Positions 25,913 to 34,748 of a stretch of DNA of 64,000 bases are shown here, one piece after another. The DNA is from Candidatus Margulisiibacteriota bacterium (lineage in GTDB: Bacteria; Margulisbacteria; WOR-1; O2-12-FULL-45-9; XYB2-FULL-48-7), in NCBI GenBank assembly GCA_041661965.1, contig JBAZTH010000003.1:143162-207161 (forward strand), written 5' to 3'. The notes under the pieces were generated by a model. That model searched no databases, was not told the origin of the DNA, and worked only from the letters and a program-made list of their open reading frames with translations. Position 1 is the first letter of the stretch; each line of letters begins with the position of its first letter. The translations under genes were made by a program, and so were the position numbers.

Positions 25913-27331
25913 ATGAAGCATAAAATTGCGATAATTATAGTTGTTTTAGGGTTTCTAGCCGGATCGTCATCGGCACAAACCAGTGAGGTCAAGATCTTGG
26001 ATCTCCCCAATTATCATTGGGGCTACGCCGCGGTCTACGATCTGATCAGGCTGGGGGTAACCAAAGGTTATCCGGATGGGACTTACCGGGGGAATAAACC
26101 GATGACCCGCTATGAAGCCGCCCTCTTTCTTTCCAAGCTGTCGGAATCGTTTGCCGGGAAAGACTTTTCCGCCGACCTGAAAAATCTGCGCGATCAGATC
26201 GTCGCGCTCAAGCGGAAGCCGAAGGTCAAGGACGAGTTGGAAGTGACCGGCAAATACGTCAGTAAGTGGGAAACCGGCAACCTTCTGGCGACCAATGGGG
26301 CAAAGCCCGGGACCCTGGGGAACTATCGGCTGGTGGTGACGGCGTCGCGCGAGTTCAGTTCCGATGCCGCGGTCAAGGTTAATCTCGACACCATGGATTA
26401 CGGCTATTATGACGACGGGACCGGCGCGGCCGGCCACGGCAAGCTGGCGCCGGAGCTTATGGACATTGAATCGCGTTTCGCGGTCGCCCTGGCGCCCGAT
26501 TCTTCTCCCTTGGAGGTCAAGGTGACTTACGGCCCCGGGCCGAAAAGGCATCTGGCCGATCCGACCGGCGCCATTCCGAGCGAGATCGGCATGACCTATA
26601 TCCGGCCCGACAGCGGGGTGCTGGCTTCCACCAAAGTCCACGGCGCTGAACTAAAAGGGGGCTTTTATTCCCGCCAGATCGCCGGCGGCGACTATTTTCA
26701 GAACGATAACAGCGGGAAGGCGACCTCCAGCTTGTTGACCGGAACGGTCGGATTCGATCTGAACAGCGTTAAGCTTGATTTTACCGGCGATTACATGTCG
26801 CTCGGCAGTTTGTCGACCGATAACCGGACCATGCGGGCGAAGATCGCCGTCACCGCGCCGCTCGGCGAAAAAGTTTCGGCCAGCGGCACGATCGGTTTCG
26901 GCTCGGAAAAGAAAAAAATGATGGTTGCCGGGAGCGTTTCGCTGAACGACCCCTGGGATACCGGCACTGTTTTTACCGTCCAGGCGGCGAAGATCGGTTC
27001 GGAATACATCAGCCCGGCCTTTACCGCCGATCGTTTTGATTTCGCCGGCTACGACGGGTTCAACCGTCCGCTGGAGAACGGGACCGTCAACGTCGGCGGA
27101 AAGTTGGTACAGCTGGTTGCCGATAACGCTAAACTTTTCGGCCGCGGCGATATCCGAATGGGGAGCGACCTGAAATATGCCGGGGACCGGGCCCGGTTCA
27201 CCGCCGAAGGGGGAATCATTTACAGCCTGTCGCCGAACGTCGATTTTGACGCCGCTTACCGCGTTCACCAGGATATGGAACTTAATGATGCCTCTGATCT
27301 CGCTTCAGTTGGTTTGATGTATCGCTTTTAA
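25913..27331 (+). CDS. SLH-domain outer-membrane beta-barrel protein, second copy
   Basis: 472 residues, a paralogue of the preceding gene. Signal peptide (MKHKIAIIIVVLGFLAGSSSAQ), SLH domain (about 30-78; YAAVYDLIRLGVTKGYPDGT, MTRYEAALFLSK), a coiled-coil linker (LKNLRDQIVALKRK) and a long beta-rich region ending LMYRF, with the terminal Phe expected of outer-membrane barrels. It is predicted to tether the outer membrane to peptidoglycan-linked polymer and act as a porin. It has its own near-leaderless promoter, so it can be expressed apart from the first copy. Peptidoglycan binding and pore function are inferred from the family. Confidence 0.82.
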   Translation: MKHKIAIIIVVLGFLAGSSSAQTSEVKILDLPNYHWGYAAVYDLIRLGVTKGYPDGTYRGNKPMTRYEAALFLSKLSESFAGKDFSADLKNLRDQIVALKRKPKVKDELEVTGKYVSKWETGNLLATNGAKPGTLGNYRLVVTASREFSSDAAVKVNLDTMDYGYYDDGTGAAGHGKLAPELMDIESRFAVALAPDSSPLEVKVTYGPGPKRHLADPTGAIPSEIGMTYIRPDSGVLASTKVHGAELKGGFYSRQIAGGDYFQNDNSGKATSSLLTGTVGFDLNSVKLDFTGDYMSLGSLSTDNRTMRAKIAVTAPLGEKVSASGTIGFGSEKKKMMVAGSVSLNDPWDTGTVFTVQAAKIGSEYISPAFTADRFDFAGYDGFNRPLENGTVNVGGKLVQLVADNAKLFGRGDIRMGSDLKYAGDRARFTAEGGIIYSLSPNVDFDAAYRVHQDMELNDASDLASVGLMYRF

Positions 27332-27381
27332 CCCACCTGATTCCTACTGACGAAATCTCGCCACCTTATAAGAAAAATTGG

Positions 27382-27411
27382 TTGCAATTTCAAGCGGAAA
27401 CAGGCGATAAT
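27382..27411 (+). promoter_or_regulatory. Promoter of the first propeller-lipoprotein operon
   Basis: TTGCAA, an 18-base spacer and GATAAT. The same boxes and spacing occur before the duplicate operon at 30745-30774, and the match between paralogues supports function. Confidence 0.6.
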
Positions 27412-27461
27412 ATCTTGTGGAGAATAGATTGCTTATAAGGAAGGAAAGGAAGGGAGAAGAA

Positions 27462-28322
27462 ATGACGATAAAAAAAGTGACGGGGTTGGTAATCTTGGGA
27501 GCGACTCTTTTTGGATTGGCGCTGGTTATGGGTGGGTGTGGGAGTAGTTATTGGGATGAAGTCATTTATACCAAGCCTAATTGGACCCCGGAAGGATTGA
27601 TTTATGCGACAAAGACCGTTTATCATCACAGGGAATATGGCATGGGGACGAATGAATATTTGGGCGAAGATACTTACTATGTAACCATGGATACCGATGG
27701 TAACAATGAGACAGCGACCGCCTATGATAGTTACCCATATTATTCTCCCAAAGGCACTTATGTCGCTTTTATTAGTGGTGAAACAATAAAAATTGTTAGA
27801 AGGACAGATAATCAGCAAATTTATGTATTCTCTCCAGTTACAGAAAATATATCTCAATTGGATTGGGGGCCGGATGAGGATAAATTGGTTTATGTAACGT
27901 CTAATAATAATACCTTCTCAATAAGAATTGACGGAACGAATAATACACATATATATGATAATTCATTGAGCGCTATTTGGGTAAATACGAATACAATTGC
28001 ATTCGAAGATAAATCAAGTACTGAGGGAATATCTCTTTCTGTTATTAGTGAAAATGGTGCGAATTATAAAAAACTTAGGATTGGCTATAGTTTGCAGAAA
28101 CACTCAGAAAATCAGATATTTTATAATTTCGGAGAAGATATTAGAGTTATTAACTTAGATGGCACAAATGACTTACTGCTGTTTTCTTCATATAAAAAAA
28201 GCGAACCTAAATTGTCTCCGGATAAACTATTTGTTGTGGGAGGGAAGGGGTATGACACTACGGGGAATGGTGGTATTTGGATTATTAATATTGATGGGAC
28301 AAATTTAAAACAGCTTAAATGA
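27462..28322 (+). CDS. Lipoprotein with TolB-like beta-propeller repeats
   Basis: 286 residues. The start at 27462 has AGGGAG 5 bases upstream and gives a lipoprotein signal (MTIKKVTGLVILG..., lipobox MGGC). Repeats with short hydrophobic strands and DG/DGT turns (WGPDEDKLVYVT, IDGTNN, LSPDKLFVVGG) match TolB/WD40-like propeller blades. It is probably attached to a membrane facing the periplasm and binds another protein. It overlaps the lipase gene by ATGA. The first 30 residues are nearly identical to the lipoprotein at 30823. The region is visibly AT-rich compared with flanking genes, suggesting transfer. Confidence 0.75.
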   Translation: MTIKKVTGLVILGATLFGLALVMGGCGSSYWDEVIYTKPNWTPEGLIYATKTVYHHREYGMGTNEYLGEDTYYVTMDTDGNNETATAYDSYPYYSPKGTYVAFISGETIKIVRRTDNQQIYVFSPVTENISQLDWGPDEDKLVYVTSNNNTFSIRIDGTNNTHIYDNSLSAIWVNTNTIAFEDKSSTEGISLSVISENGANYKKLRIGYSLQKHSENQIFYNFGEDIRVINLDGTNDLLLFSSYKKSEPKLSPDKLFVVGGKGYDTTGNGGIWIINIDGTNLKQLK

Positions 28323-30562
28323 AAATAAGGTTCTTTGTTCTTCTCTTTATATTTTTAACGTTATTCCATAGCTCAGGAAAAGCAATAGAGCAGCAAAATG
28401 TTTTATACGCGAAAAACTATCTATTAATTCTTGTGCATGGGGTTGGCGATGACTATGCATGCTTAGCGAAGATTAGAGATCATCTGATTTCAAACGGATT
28501 GGATGGATATGTTCATATATATCAATTTTCTGATCCCTTTTTAAATATTGAAAAAGAAGGCAGGGAGTTTGGAGATAGAAATTACAAGGAAAGACCCGAA
28601 GTATGCGTTAATAGGCCTGATGATAAAAAGAATGACGTTATTGATCAAGAAACAAAAAATAGTGATTATGAAAAGCATTATTGGAAATTAACCAAGCGAC
28701 CAGACAAAACGGTTAACAGTTGGTTGGAACAAGGGAAAAATGATTTTATTGAATGGTTTAAGGACCCAAAAAGAAATAAAAACAATCCCAGCGGGAGGGC
28801 GCCGATTGATTCAAGCGGGCCAGATAATGAAATTCCTAAAAAATATATAATTATTGCTCATTCAATGGGCGGACTTGCGGTCCGTTCATATATCCTAGGA
28901 AAAGACCAACGTGGCAACCGGTATTATCAAAATGACATTGAGAAGTTAATAACAATTGATACGCCTCATAAAGGGAGCGGCGCGGCGTCATTTGCTAAGA
29001 GTCATGATAATACTTTTACAAGCTCCGCCATTTTAAGTTTGGGATGTCTGGGCTTGGCTGTGGCAAATTCTATGGCGCCAGGTTCAAATGACAATCTTAC
29101 TTATTTTTTTGCCGCCATGTTTGGAATCTCCTGGATGAATGAATCCGTTGCAGAGGCGATAATTAATCACATGGAAAGGCATCGTAGCCCAGCGATGGAT
29201 GATTTAATCCCTTCGAGTGTGTTTTTGCAGTCGTTGAATAGTACAAATTATGGCGATGATTATGATGAGATAAAGTATAGGCTCATTGGAGGGAATGGAG
29301 TGCCAACTCCTTTGATGGGAGACGAGGCAAGCCTATTAGTATGTAGATTCAACCCAATATCCTTGCTGATAGGAAGCATAGGACAAATCTTTTTTAATCC
29401 GCATTTAGAGACGTATGAAGGTCGATTATTGGGGGCGTACGCGACAACTCTTTCAGGTTATCCCATCTATGAAGACGGGGATATGGTAGTGGATAGATTT
29501 AGTCAGATGGGGGAAGGGATAGCCAATATTACAAACCCAAAAAGATATCTTCATACATTTCGCAGCCCATCTTTGGGGGCGATTGAATTCGCAATCCCTC
29601 CAGGAGCGGACTATTTTCTTGGTTTTCTTCCGGGGCCGGCCAAGGTTGGTTGTTATATTGGGTTCGTTATGGCTGCGGCTGAAACATTTGTTGCTGATGA
29701 GTCAGTAAATCCGTTACAATTTCTTTATGCGCATAAAGAAATGATTGATGAGGTTGTAGGCCATGGCTCTCCTATATTATTAGAGCAAGCGCTCTTTGAT
29801 GCCCCGGTGTCTGGCAGTTCTAGTATCAAAACAATAAATCCTCAAGGTTTAATGCTTGCCACCAACCAAACAAAAGAAGCGGACGGTAAAATAACAATTT
29901 TAAGCGCTTATCATCCAGTGGAAGTTAAGGGGTATTCATACGATAATCGATCAAACACAAATGTGCCGATTGTTATTGATGGACAAGAACAAAAGATAAC
30001 GGCGATTATGGTCAAAGAGGCCCCTACCAAGATTAGCGGTGTCTTGCGCGATTTTATGCCGAGCAAAATGCAGTATTTTCAATACTCCGAAAATTTCGCG
30101 GCCTGGAAGCCGGTTCCCAAAATGGATGAGTGGGGGAACTTTGAAGTTGATGGGCTCAAATTAGCCGAAGGCCAGAATGTTATCGCGTTTAGAGCAAAGA
30201 ATAAAGTTGGTTATGAGTCCAACCAACTCTTAAAGGTCATCCTTAATACCATTCCGATGCAGCCGAGCCAGTTTAAGCCTCTGCCGGAATATTACGTTGC
30301 CATTGCCAATCCCGAGATCTCGGTCGAGTTCAATAAATCGGAATATACCGGTGATTACGATTCGGAGAAAATTACGATTAAAGGAATGACCTTTGACGGG
30401 GAAGAAGTAGCCCCGCAGGTCGAATCGACTATGGAAGCCTACCACCCGTGGGCTAAAGCAAGTTATAAAGCCAACGGGTTAAGCGACGGGGAGCATAAAG
30501 TCGCCGTCAGAGCAGAATCAAATGTTGGGGTTACCCAGGTTTATCGGCTATTCGCTTCCTAG
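28319..30562 (+). CDS. Exported alpha/beta-hydrolase (lipase-like) with C-terminal Ig-like region
   Basis: 747 residues. A signal peptide (MKIRFFVLLFIFLTLFHSSG) is followed by the hydrolase: LILVHGVGDD gives the HG oxyanion loop, and IIAHSMGGLAVRSY gives the nucleophile elbow G-x-S-x-G variant (AHSMGG) near residue 182. Residues 480-747 look like beta-sandwich domains (GQNVIAFRAKNKVGYES; LSDGEHKVAVRAESNVGV). It probably hydrolyses lipid or ester outside the cytoplasm. It is coupled to the propeller lipoprotein by ATGA. The 5' two-thirds are AT-rich, while from about base 30000 the DNA looks like the rest of the window, so the gene may be a fusion. A truncated paralogue lies at 31673. Confidence 0.78.
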   Translation: MKIRFFVLLFIFLTLFHSSGKAIEQQNVLYAKNYLLILVHGVGDDYACLAKIRDHLISNGLDGYVHIYQFSDPFLNIEKEGREFGDRNYKERPEVCVNRPDDKKNDVIDQETKNSDYEKHYWKLTKRPDKTVNSWLEQGKNDFIEWFKDPKRNKNNPSGRAPIDSSGPDNEIPKKYIIIAHSMGGLAVRSYILGKDQRGNRYYQNDIEKLITIDTPHKGSGAASFAKSHDNTFTSSAILSLGCLGLAVANSMAPGSNDNLTYFFAAMFGISWMNESVAEAIINHMERHRSPAMDDLIPSSVFLQSLNSTNYGDDYDEIKYRLIGGNGVPTPLMGDEASLLVCRFNPISLLIGSIGQIFFNPHLETYEGRLLGAYATTLSGYPIYEDGDMVVDRFSQMGEGIANITNPKRYLHTFRSPSLGAIEFAIPPGADYFLGFLPGPAKVGCYIGFVMAAAETFVADESVNPLQFLYAHKEMIDEVVGHGSPILLEQALFDAPVSGSSSIKTINPQGLMLATNQTKEADGKITILSAYHPVEVKGYSYDNRSNTNVPIVIDGQEQKITAIMVKEAPTKISGVLRDFMPSKMQYFQYSENFAAWKPVPKMDEWGNFEVDGLKLAEGQNVIAFRAKNKVGYESNQLLKVILNTIPMQPSQFKPLPEYYVAIANPEISVEFNKSEYTGDYDSEKITIKGMTFDGEEVAPQVESTMEAYHPWAKASYKANGLSDGEHKVAVRAESNVGVTQVYRLFAS

Positions 30563-30588
30563 GCTTCTTACTTGGTCTTTACTGGGTG

Positions 30589-30626
30589 TCCATTTTCTTT
30601 TTCAACAGCGAAAAAGAAAATGGACG
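30589..30626. repeat. 16-bp-arm inverted repeat
   Basis: GTCCATTTTCTTTTTC and its exact complement around a 6-base loop (AACAGC). No T-run follows, so it is not a standard terminator, though the stem could still slow transcription. Confidence 0.75.
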
Positions 30627-30641
30627 AAAAGAAAACGCCGG

Positions 30642-30677
30642 CGCATTTCGATTTTTCTTAAGGTAAGCGAAATGCGC
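30642..30677. repeat. 10-bp-arm inverted repeat
   Basis: GCGCATTTCG and CGAAATGCGC around a 16-base loop, just downstream of the larger inverted repeat. Confidence 0.65.
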
Positions 30678-30708
30678 GCCCATTCGGAATTTGAATAAAT
30701 CAATGGTT

Positions 30709-30728
30709 AGTGGCGAAATTTCGCCACT
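30709..30728. promoter_or_regulatory. 20-bp perfect palindrome upstream of the duplicate operon
   Basis: Arms AGTGGCGAAA/TTTCGCCACT. It ends 16 bases before the -35 at 30745. A degenerate counterpart lies before the first operon near 27347-27366. It could be an operator, though no cognate regulator is known. Confidence 0.5.
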
Positions 30729-30744
30729 TAATAATGAAAATCGA

Positions 30745-30774
30745 TTGCAATTGTCGACTGATATGGCGGATAAT
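30745..30774 (+). promoter_or_regulatory. Promoter of the second propeller-lipoprotein operon
   Basis: TTGCAA, an 18-base spacer and GATAAT, matching the promoter at 27382-27411 in boxes and spacing. Confidence 0.6.
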
Positions 30775-30822
30775 GTTCTGTGGCAATGAGATTGCTAAAA
30801 GCAAGAAAGGGTGGTTATTAAA

Positions 30823-31698
30823 ATGACGATAAAAAAAGTGATGGGGTTGGTAATATTGGGGGCGACTCTTTTTGGGTTGGCGATGGTGATGGGTGGGTGT
30901 GGGGCGACTGTCCATGAGAGCTCCGCTTATTATTATCCCAACTGGATGCCTGATGGAAGGATAATTTGCTGTAAAGTAACAAGCCGATGGAGCGAGGCGA
31001 TATGGGGGAGGAAAGAAGAGGGTGATACAAATTATATTACAGTGATGAATGCTGATGGGAGTAGCGAACAGAACTTATTTGAGGTCGGGGATTTAGTGAA
31101 AGAAATAACCTGCTCGCCTGTTAGCGGGAAACTTGGTTATGTAGACGGGCCACATAGTGAGATTGCAATTTGTAATTATGATGGTAGCGGTTTGTATAAA
31201 GTATCAGGCGTAACAGGCGTAAATTATTTTGACTGGTCTTCGGACGCCACCAAAATTGCTTATACAGCCAGTAATAATTTATATGTAATTAATGCTGATG
31301 GGACAGGGAATACGATGATTGTGAATAATTCGGAGGCGGTAGCCTGGAGGGTGGGAGAAAAAATTGTTTTCTCTTTTGCAGATAGCGCATCGAGCAAAAT
31401 CTATGCCATAAATATTGATAGCTCTAGCAAAGAAATAATTGCAAGTGTTGGGTCTGATCCACAGATAACTGTTTCAAATAAAGTTGTATATTCGGGATAT
31501 GGCTTGCAGGTGCGTCAGGTTGGCATTGATGGAAGTGGAGATGCATTAATATTTGATGGATATCAAAGATCAACGCTCAAGCTTTCTTATGATAACACCA
31601 AACTAGTTGGTGGCGACTTAATCACTGGCGGAGGGAGTTGGATTGGTGGAATATGGGTAACGGATATCAGTAATGGAAATTCGACTAGAATCAGATAA
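30823..31698 (+). CDS. Lipoprotein with TolB-like beta-propeller repeats, duplicate
   Basis: 291 residues. The ATG at 30823 is chosen over a GTG at 30811 because it matches the paralogue start. The signal peptide (MTIKKVMGLVILGATLFGLA) ends in the lipobox MGGC. Propeller-like blades follow (NADGSSEQN, YDGSGLYKVSG, WSSDATKIAYTAS, SYDNTKLVGG). It is a diverged tandem copy of the lipoprotein at 27462, with 26 bases of overlap with the truncated hydrolase. AT-rich like the rest of the island. Confidence 0.75.
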   Translation: MTIKKVMGLVILGATLFGLAMVMGGCGATVHESSAYYYPNWMPDGRIICCKVTSRWSEAIWGRKEEGDTNYITVMNADGSSEQNLFEVGDLVKEITCSPVSGKLGYVDGPHSEIAICNYDGSGLYKVSGVTGVNYFDWSSDATKIAYTASNNLYVINADGTGNTMIVNNSEAVAWRVGEKIVFSFADSASSKIYAINIDSSSKEIIASVGSDPQITVSNKVVYSGYGLQVRQVGIDGSGDALIFDGYQRSTLKLSYDNTKLVGGDLITGGGSWIGGIWVTDISNGNSTRIR

Positions 31699-32368
31699 GC
31701 ACAAATTATTTTTGTCAATAATTATGGTTTTTTGGCTTGTTATTGCTGGACGCGGCTATGCTAATGAAACGCCAGCATACATAGATACTACGCCAGCAGT
31801 CCGAACCTCTCCAAATTATCTTGTAATATTAGTGCATGGGATTAATTCTTCTAGCCGTTTTTATTGTGGAAAAGATGTTGGAGGAGGGAAGGGAGAAAAC
31901 GGGAGCGAGTTGATAAATGAGCCTGATGACGGGGCAGATTATGGCGACCTGAAAGGATATCTGGAAAATAATTTAGGGTTGAAGGGTTATGTTTATTCAT
32001 ATACTTTTTCTCAACGAGATGGCCATATTGATTTAATGGCACGTGAGCTTGGAGATCCGAATTGGGACAACAAAGCGTATCTTGAGGGGGGCTGGCTGAA
32101 CCTAAAAAATGCGGCAGATATAGCGCCAATTAAAACAAAGATAACCGATACTATTAATGGTGAAAAAACCGGCCGTGGCAATTCCTGGTTTAAACAAGCG
32201 CGAGAGGATTTTATTGCTTGGTTTAGTGATAAAAAGAAAAATATTAATAATCCGACAGGCAGGCCGCCAACAGAAGCAGAAATCCCGCATAAATATATTT
32301 TGGTGTCTCATAGTCTTGGGGGTTCCTCGAACAATGTTCATCGAGTCTCCCTTTCCGGGATGTGGTAG
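31673..32368 (+). pseudogene. Truncated lipase-like hydrolase
   Basis: 231 residues, paralogous to the 747-residue hydrolase at 28319. It keeps the membrane/signal segment (ATG at 31724 is an alternative start), the LVILVHGIN oxyanion loop and the conserved DFIAWFSDKKKN region. It stops just after the nucleophile elbow (VSHSLGG), followed by an unrelated tail SSNNVHRVSLSGMW. The acid and His of the triad are lost, so it is almost certainly inactive. One base after its stop the birA gene starts, so a deletion probably joined the two. Confidence 0.75.
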
Positions 32369-32369
32369 C

Positions 32370-32918
32370 ATGGTCATTGGCAGAGAGCTCTTCCACTATC
32401 CTGAACTCGATTCAACCAACGAAGAAGCCCGCCGGCTGATAAAAAAGGGGAAAAGTGAAGGGGTCGTAGTGATCGCCGATCGGCAGACGAAGGGGCGGGG
32501 GAAGCCCGGTAGCGGCTGGTTCTCGCCGTCCGGCAACCTTTATTTCTCCGCCATCCTCAAACCGTACCGGAGCCCGAGCGATTTAGCTCCGCTGACCTTG
32601 TTCTCGGCTCTGGCGGCCCGCGCGGCGATCCTTGACCTGATTGATCTGCCGGTTGTGATCAAATGGCCGAACGATCTGTTGGTCCATGGCTTAAAGGTTG
32701 CCGGCATCCTGGTCGAAGGAGTCGGGGACGGCCATTTAATCGTCGGGATCGGGATCAACGTTAAGACTTCCGCCTGGCCGCCGGAATTAGGCGGAAAAGC
32801 GACTTCGCTGTTAATGGCGACCGGCAAAGAAGTTTCGCTTGAGTGCCTGACCGCCCTGCTGATCGCGCGGTTGAACGAAAATTACCGGACTTTCCTTAAT
32901 CATGAAAAAAATATTTAA
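32370..32918 (+). CDS. birA: Biotin--protein ligase (no DNA-binding domain)
   Basis: 182 residues. Core motifs of the biotinyl-AMP site are present: GRGKPGSGWFSPSGNLYFS, KWPNDLL and GIGINV. It activates biotin with ATP and attaches it to a Lys on carrier proteins such as acetyl-CoA carboxylase. There is no N-terminal winged helix, so it should not act as the biotin repressor, and the C-terminal domain looks short. The start at 32370 is the first ATG after the truncated hydrolase and fits the family start. It overlaps the next gene by 17 bases. Its promoter may have been altered by the upstream deletion. Confidence 0.88.
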   Translation: MVIGRELFHYPELDSTNEEARRLIKKGKSEGVVVIADRQTKGRGKPGSGWFSPSGNLYFSAILKPYRSPSDLAPLTLFSALAARAAILDLIDLPVVIKWPNDLLVHGLKVAGILVEGVGDGHLIVGIGINVKTSAWPPELGGKATSLLMATGKEVSLECLTALLIARLNENYRTFLNHEKNI

Positions 32919-34689
32919 TCCCGCTTTGGCCGCGGCGATCGGGCTGTTGATTTTGGCCAGCTATCTCCCGTCGCTCGGTAATCAATTCGTCGATTGGGAC
33001 GACGACGTGATGCTCTATAATAATCCGACCATCACTTCTTTTTCCGCCGAAAATATTAAGCAATGGTTCACGGCCCCGCATTACGGGATGTATCATCCGC
33101 TGGTCCAGCTGACTTACGCCGTGGAATATCGGTTCTTCGGCTTGCAGCCGTTTGTTTATCATTTGGACAACCTCTTGCTGCACGCCGCTAATGCCGGCTT
33201 AATTCTCATTTTTCTCTGGCTTTTGACCGACAGCTTGCCGCTGGCTTTTGGCGTCGCTCTCCTCTGGGGGGTCCATCCGGTCCACGTTGAGTCGGTCGCC
33301 TGGGCGACCGAAAGGAAAGACCTTCTTTTTGCTTTCTTTTATTTTATTTCGCTGATCTTTTATCTCCGTTATTTGCGGGGTCGAGGGAGGGAGTTGCTGT
33401 TTTCATTCGGTTTTTTCTTGCTGGCGCTGCTGGCCAAACCGATGGCGCTTTCCCTGCCGCTGGTCCTGCTCCTTTGCGATCAATATCGCGGCCGGAAATG
33501 GAGCCGGCAATTACTTTGGGAAAAGGTCCCGTTCTTCTTACTGGCGCTGGTTTTTGGCCTGATCTCGGTCTGGGCTAAGCAGGCGACCGGCGGGCTGGTC
33601 GTGCCTGAACCGCCAATGTCGATCGTCAATGTTTTCGTCGCCAGCTATCGCGTTCTATTTTACTACCTGCCGCGGATGATCGTGCCGCTCGGCCCGACCG
33701 GACTTTATCCTCTCGGCTCCTACGTGGTTGAGGGCTTAACCCCGCTGCCGCCCGCCTTTATTGTTGCTCCTTTTATCCTGGTCCCGCTGCTGGGCCTGTT
33801 TTTTTGGTGGGGGCGGAAAAGCCGGGAATTGGTTTTCGGCGGTTTGTTTTTCTTGATCACGCTGGCGCCCGTGATCATGCTGATGATCCCCGGGGTCTTT
33901 GCCGACCGTTACGCTTATTTAAGTTCGCTCGGTTTTTATTTTATAGCCGGCTATTTCGGCCTTCTGATTTACAACCGGGCGCCGGGCCCGCGCCGCGTCC
34001 TGACAATCGGCGCGGTGCTGGTGGTGTTGGCGGGCGGCGCCTTGACCTGGCAGAAGTGCGGGATCTGGCATGACTCGATCAGTTTATATGACGAAGTTTG
34101 CCGCTGGTATCCGCGGGTCCCGGCCGCTTTCCAGCACCGGGGACAGGTTTTGGCCGATCGGCGCGAGTCTGCCCGGGCGCTGGCCGATTTTAATTATGCG
34201 CTTGAGCTTAACCCGAAATTTACCGCCGCTTACAATAGCCGCGGCAATCTCTATTTTTCGCAAGGGAACAACAAGTCGGCTTACGCCGATTTTCTGAAGG
34301 CGGTCTTGTTCGGGCCGCAAGATTCCTCCGCTCATAATAATCTTGGCTATATGTTGACCCAAATGGGTAAATACGACCGGGCATTCCGCCATTTGAACGA
34401 AGCGATCAGGCTGAACCCAGACAGCGCGGAGGGCTTCCATAATCGGGGAAATTATTGGCTGGCCCGCAAAGATTATCGACTGGCAGTCGCTGATTTCAGT
34501 TCGGCTCTTCGGATCAAGCCCGGGTTGGCTTTGACCTATTTTAACCGGAGCATCGCGAAGTTTAATTTAGGCGACTATCAGGCCGCGTATGATGACGCGC
34601 TGGCGGCCCAAAGCCTTGGTTTTCAAATTAAGGCCAACGATTTGCAGCTCTTGCTTCGGGAATTAAATAAAAATAAACCGCGGACTTAA
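32902..34689 (+). CDS. Multi-spanning membrane protein with C-terminal TPR repeats (TMTC/O-mannosyltransferase-like)
   Basis: 595 residues. About ten hydrophobic helices fill residues 1-380. An early loop with acidic DWDDD and later HPLVQL and GVHPVHVESVAW motifs resembles the GT-C-type TMTC/PMT-like family. Residues 390-595 are about five TPR units (ALADFNYALELNPKFTAAYN). Such proteins are proposed to transfer sugar from a lipid-linked donor to proteins in the periplasm; activity here is inferred. It overlaps birA by 17 bases. Its stop codon lies inside a 24-bp palindrome. Confidence 0.72.
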   Translation: MKKIFNPALAAAIGLLILASYLPSLGNQFVDWDDDVMLYNNPTITSFSAENIKQWFTAPHYGMYHPLVQLTYAVEYRFFGLQPFVYHLDNLLLHAANAGLILIFLWLLTDSLPLAFGVALLWGVHPVHVESVAWATERKDLLFAFFYFISLIFYLRYLRGRGRELLFSFGFFLLALLAKPMALSLPLVLLLCDQYRGRKWSRQLLWEKVPFFLLALVFGLISVWAKQATGGLVVPEPPMSIVNVFVASYRVLFYYLPRMIVPLGPTGLYPLGSYVVEGLTPLPPAFIVAPFILVPLLGLFFWWGRKSRELVFGGLFFLITLAPVIMLMIPGVFADRYAYLSSLGFYFIAGYFGLLIYNRAPGPRRVLTIGAVLVVLAGGALTWQKCGIWHDSISLYDEVCRWYPRVPAAFQHRGQVLADRRESARALADFNYALELNPKFTAAYNSRGNLYFSQGNNKSAYADFLKAVLFGPQDSSAHNNLGYMLTQMGKYDRAFRHLNEAIRLNPDSAEGFHNRGNYWLARKDYRLAVADFSSALRIKPGLALTYFNRSIAKFNLGDYQAAYDDALAAQSLGFQIKANDLQLLLRELNKNKPRT

Positions 34690-34699
34690 GTCCGCGGTT
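34676..34699. repeat. 24-bp palindrome, AACCGC family, GGACTTAAGTCC core
   Basis: Arms AACCGCGGACTT and exact complement. The outer six bases match the other family members but the core differs. The TAA of the upstream gene (34687-34689) is in its centre. Confidence 0.85.
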
Positions 34700-34711
34700 A
34701 GACGGTTTATA

Positions 34712-34740
34712 TTGAACAACCCGCTTTTTTTTGTTAAAAT
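34712..34740 (+). promoter_or_regulatory. Promoter of aroH-aroF (leaderless)
   Basis: TTGAAC (34712-34717), a 17-base spacer and extended -10 TGTTAAAAT (34732-34740). The ATG is 9 bases past the -10, leaving a leader of about 2 bases. Confidence 0.75.
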
Positions 34741-34748
34741 CAACTATT

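Noticed and set aside
30589..30626. Terminator after the lipase
   Set aside because: The stem is perfect but not followed by T's; recorded as a repeat instead.
32157..32369. N-terminal extension of birA
   Set aside because: The extension would overlap the truncated hydrolase and does not resemble a biotin-ligase DNA-binding domain.
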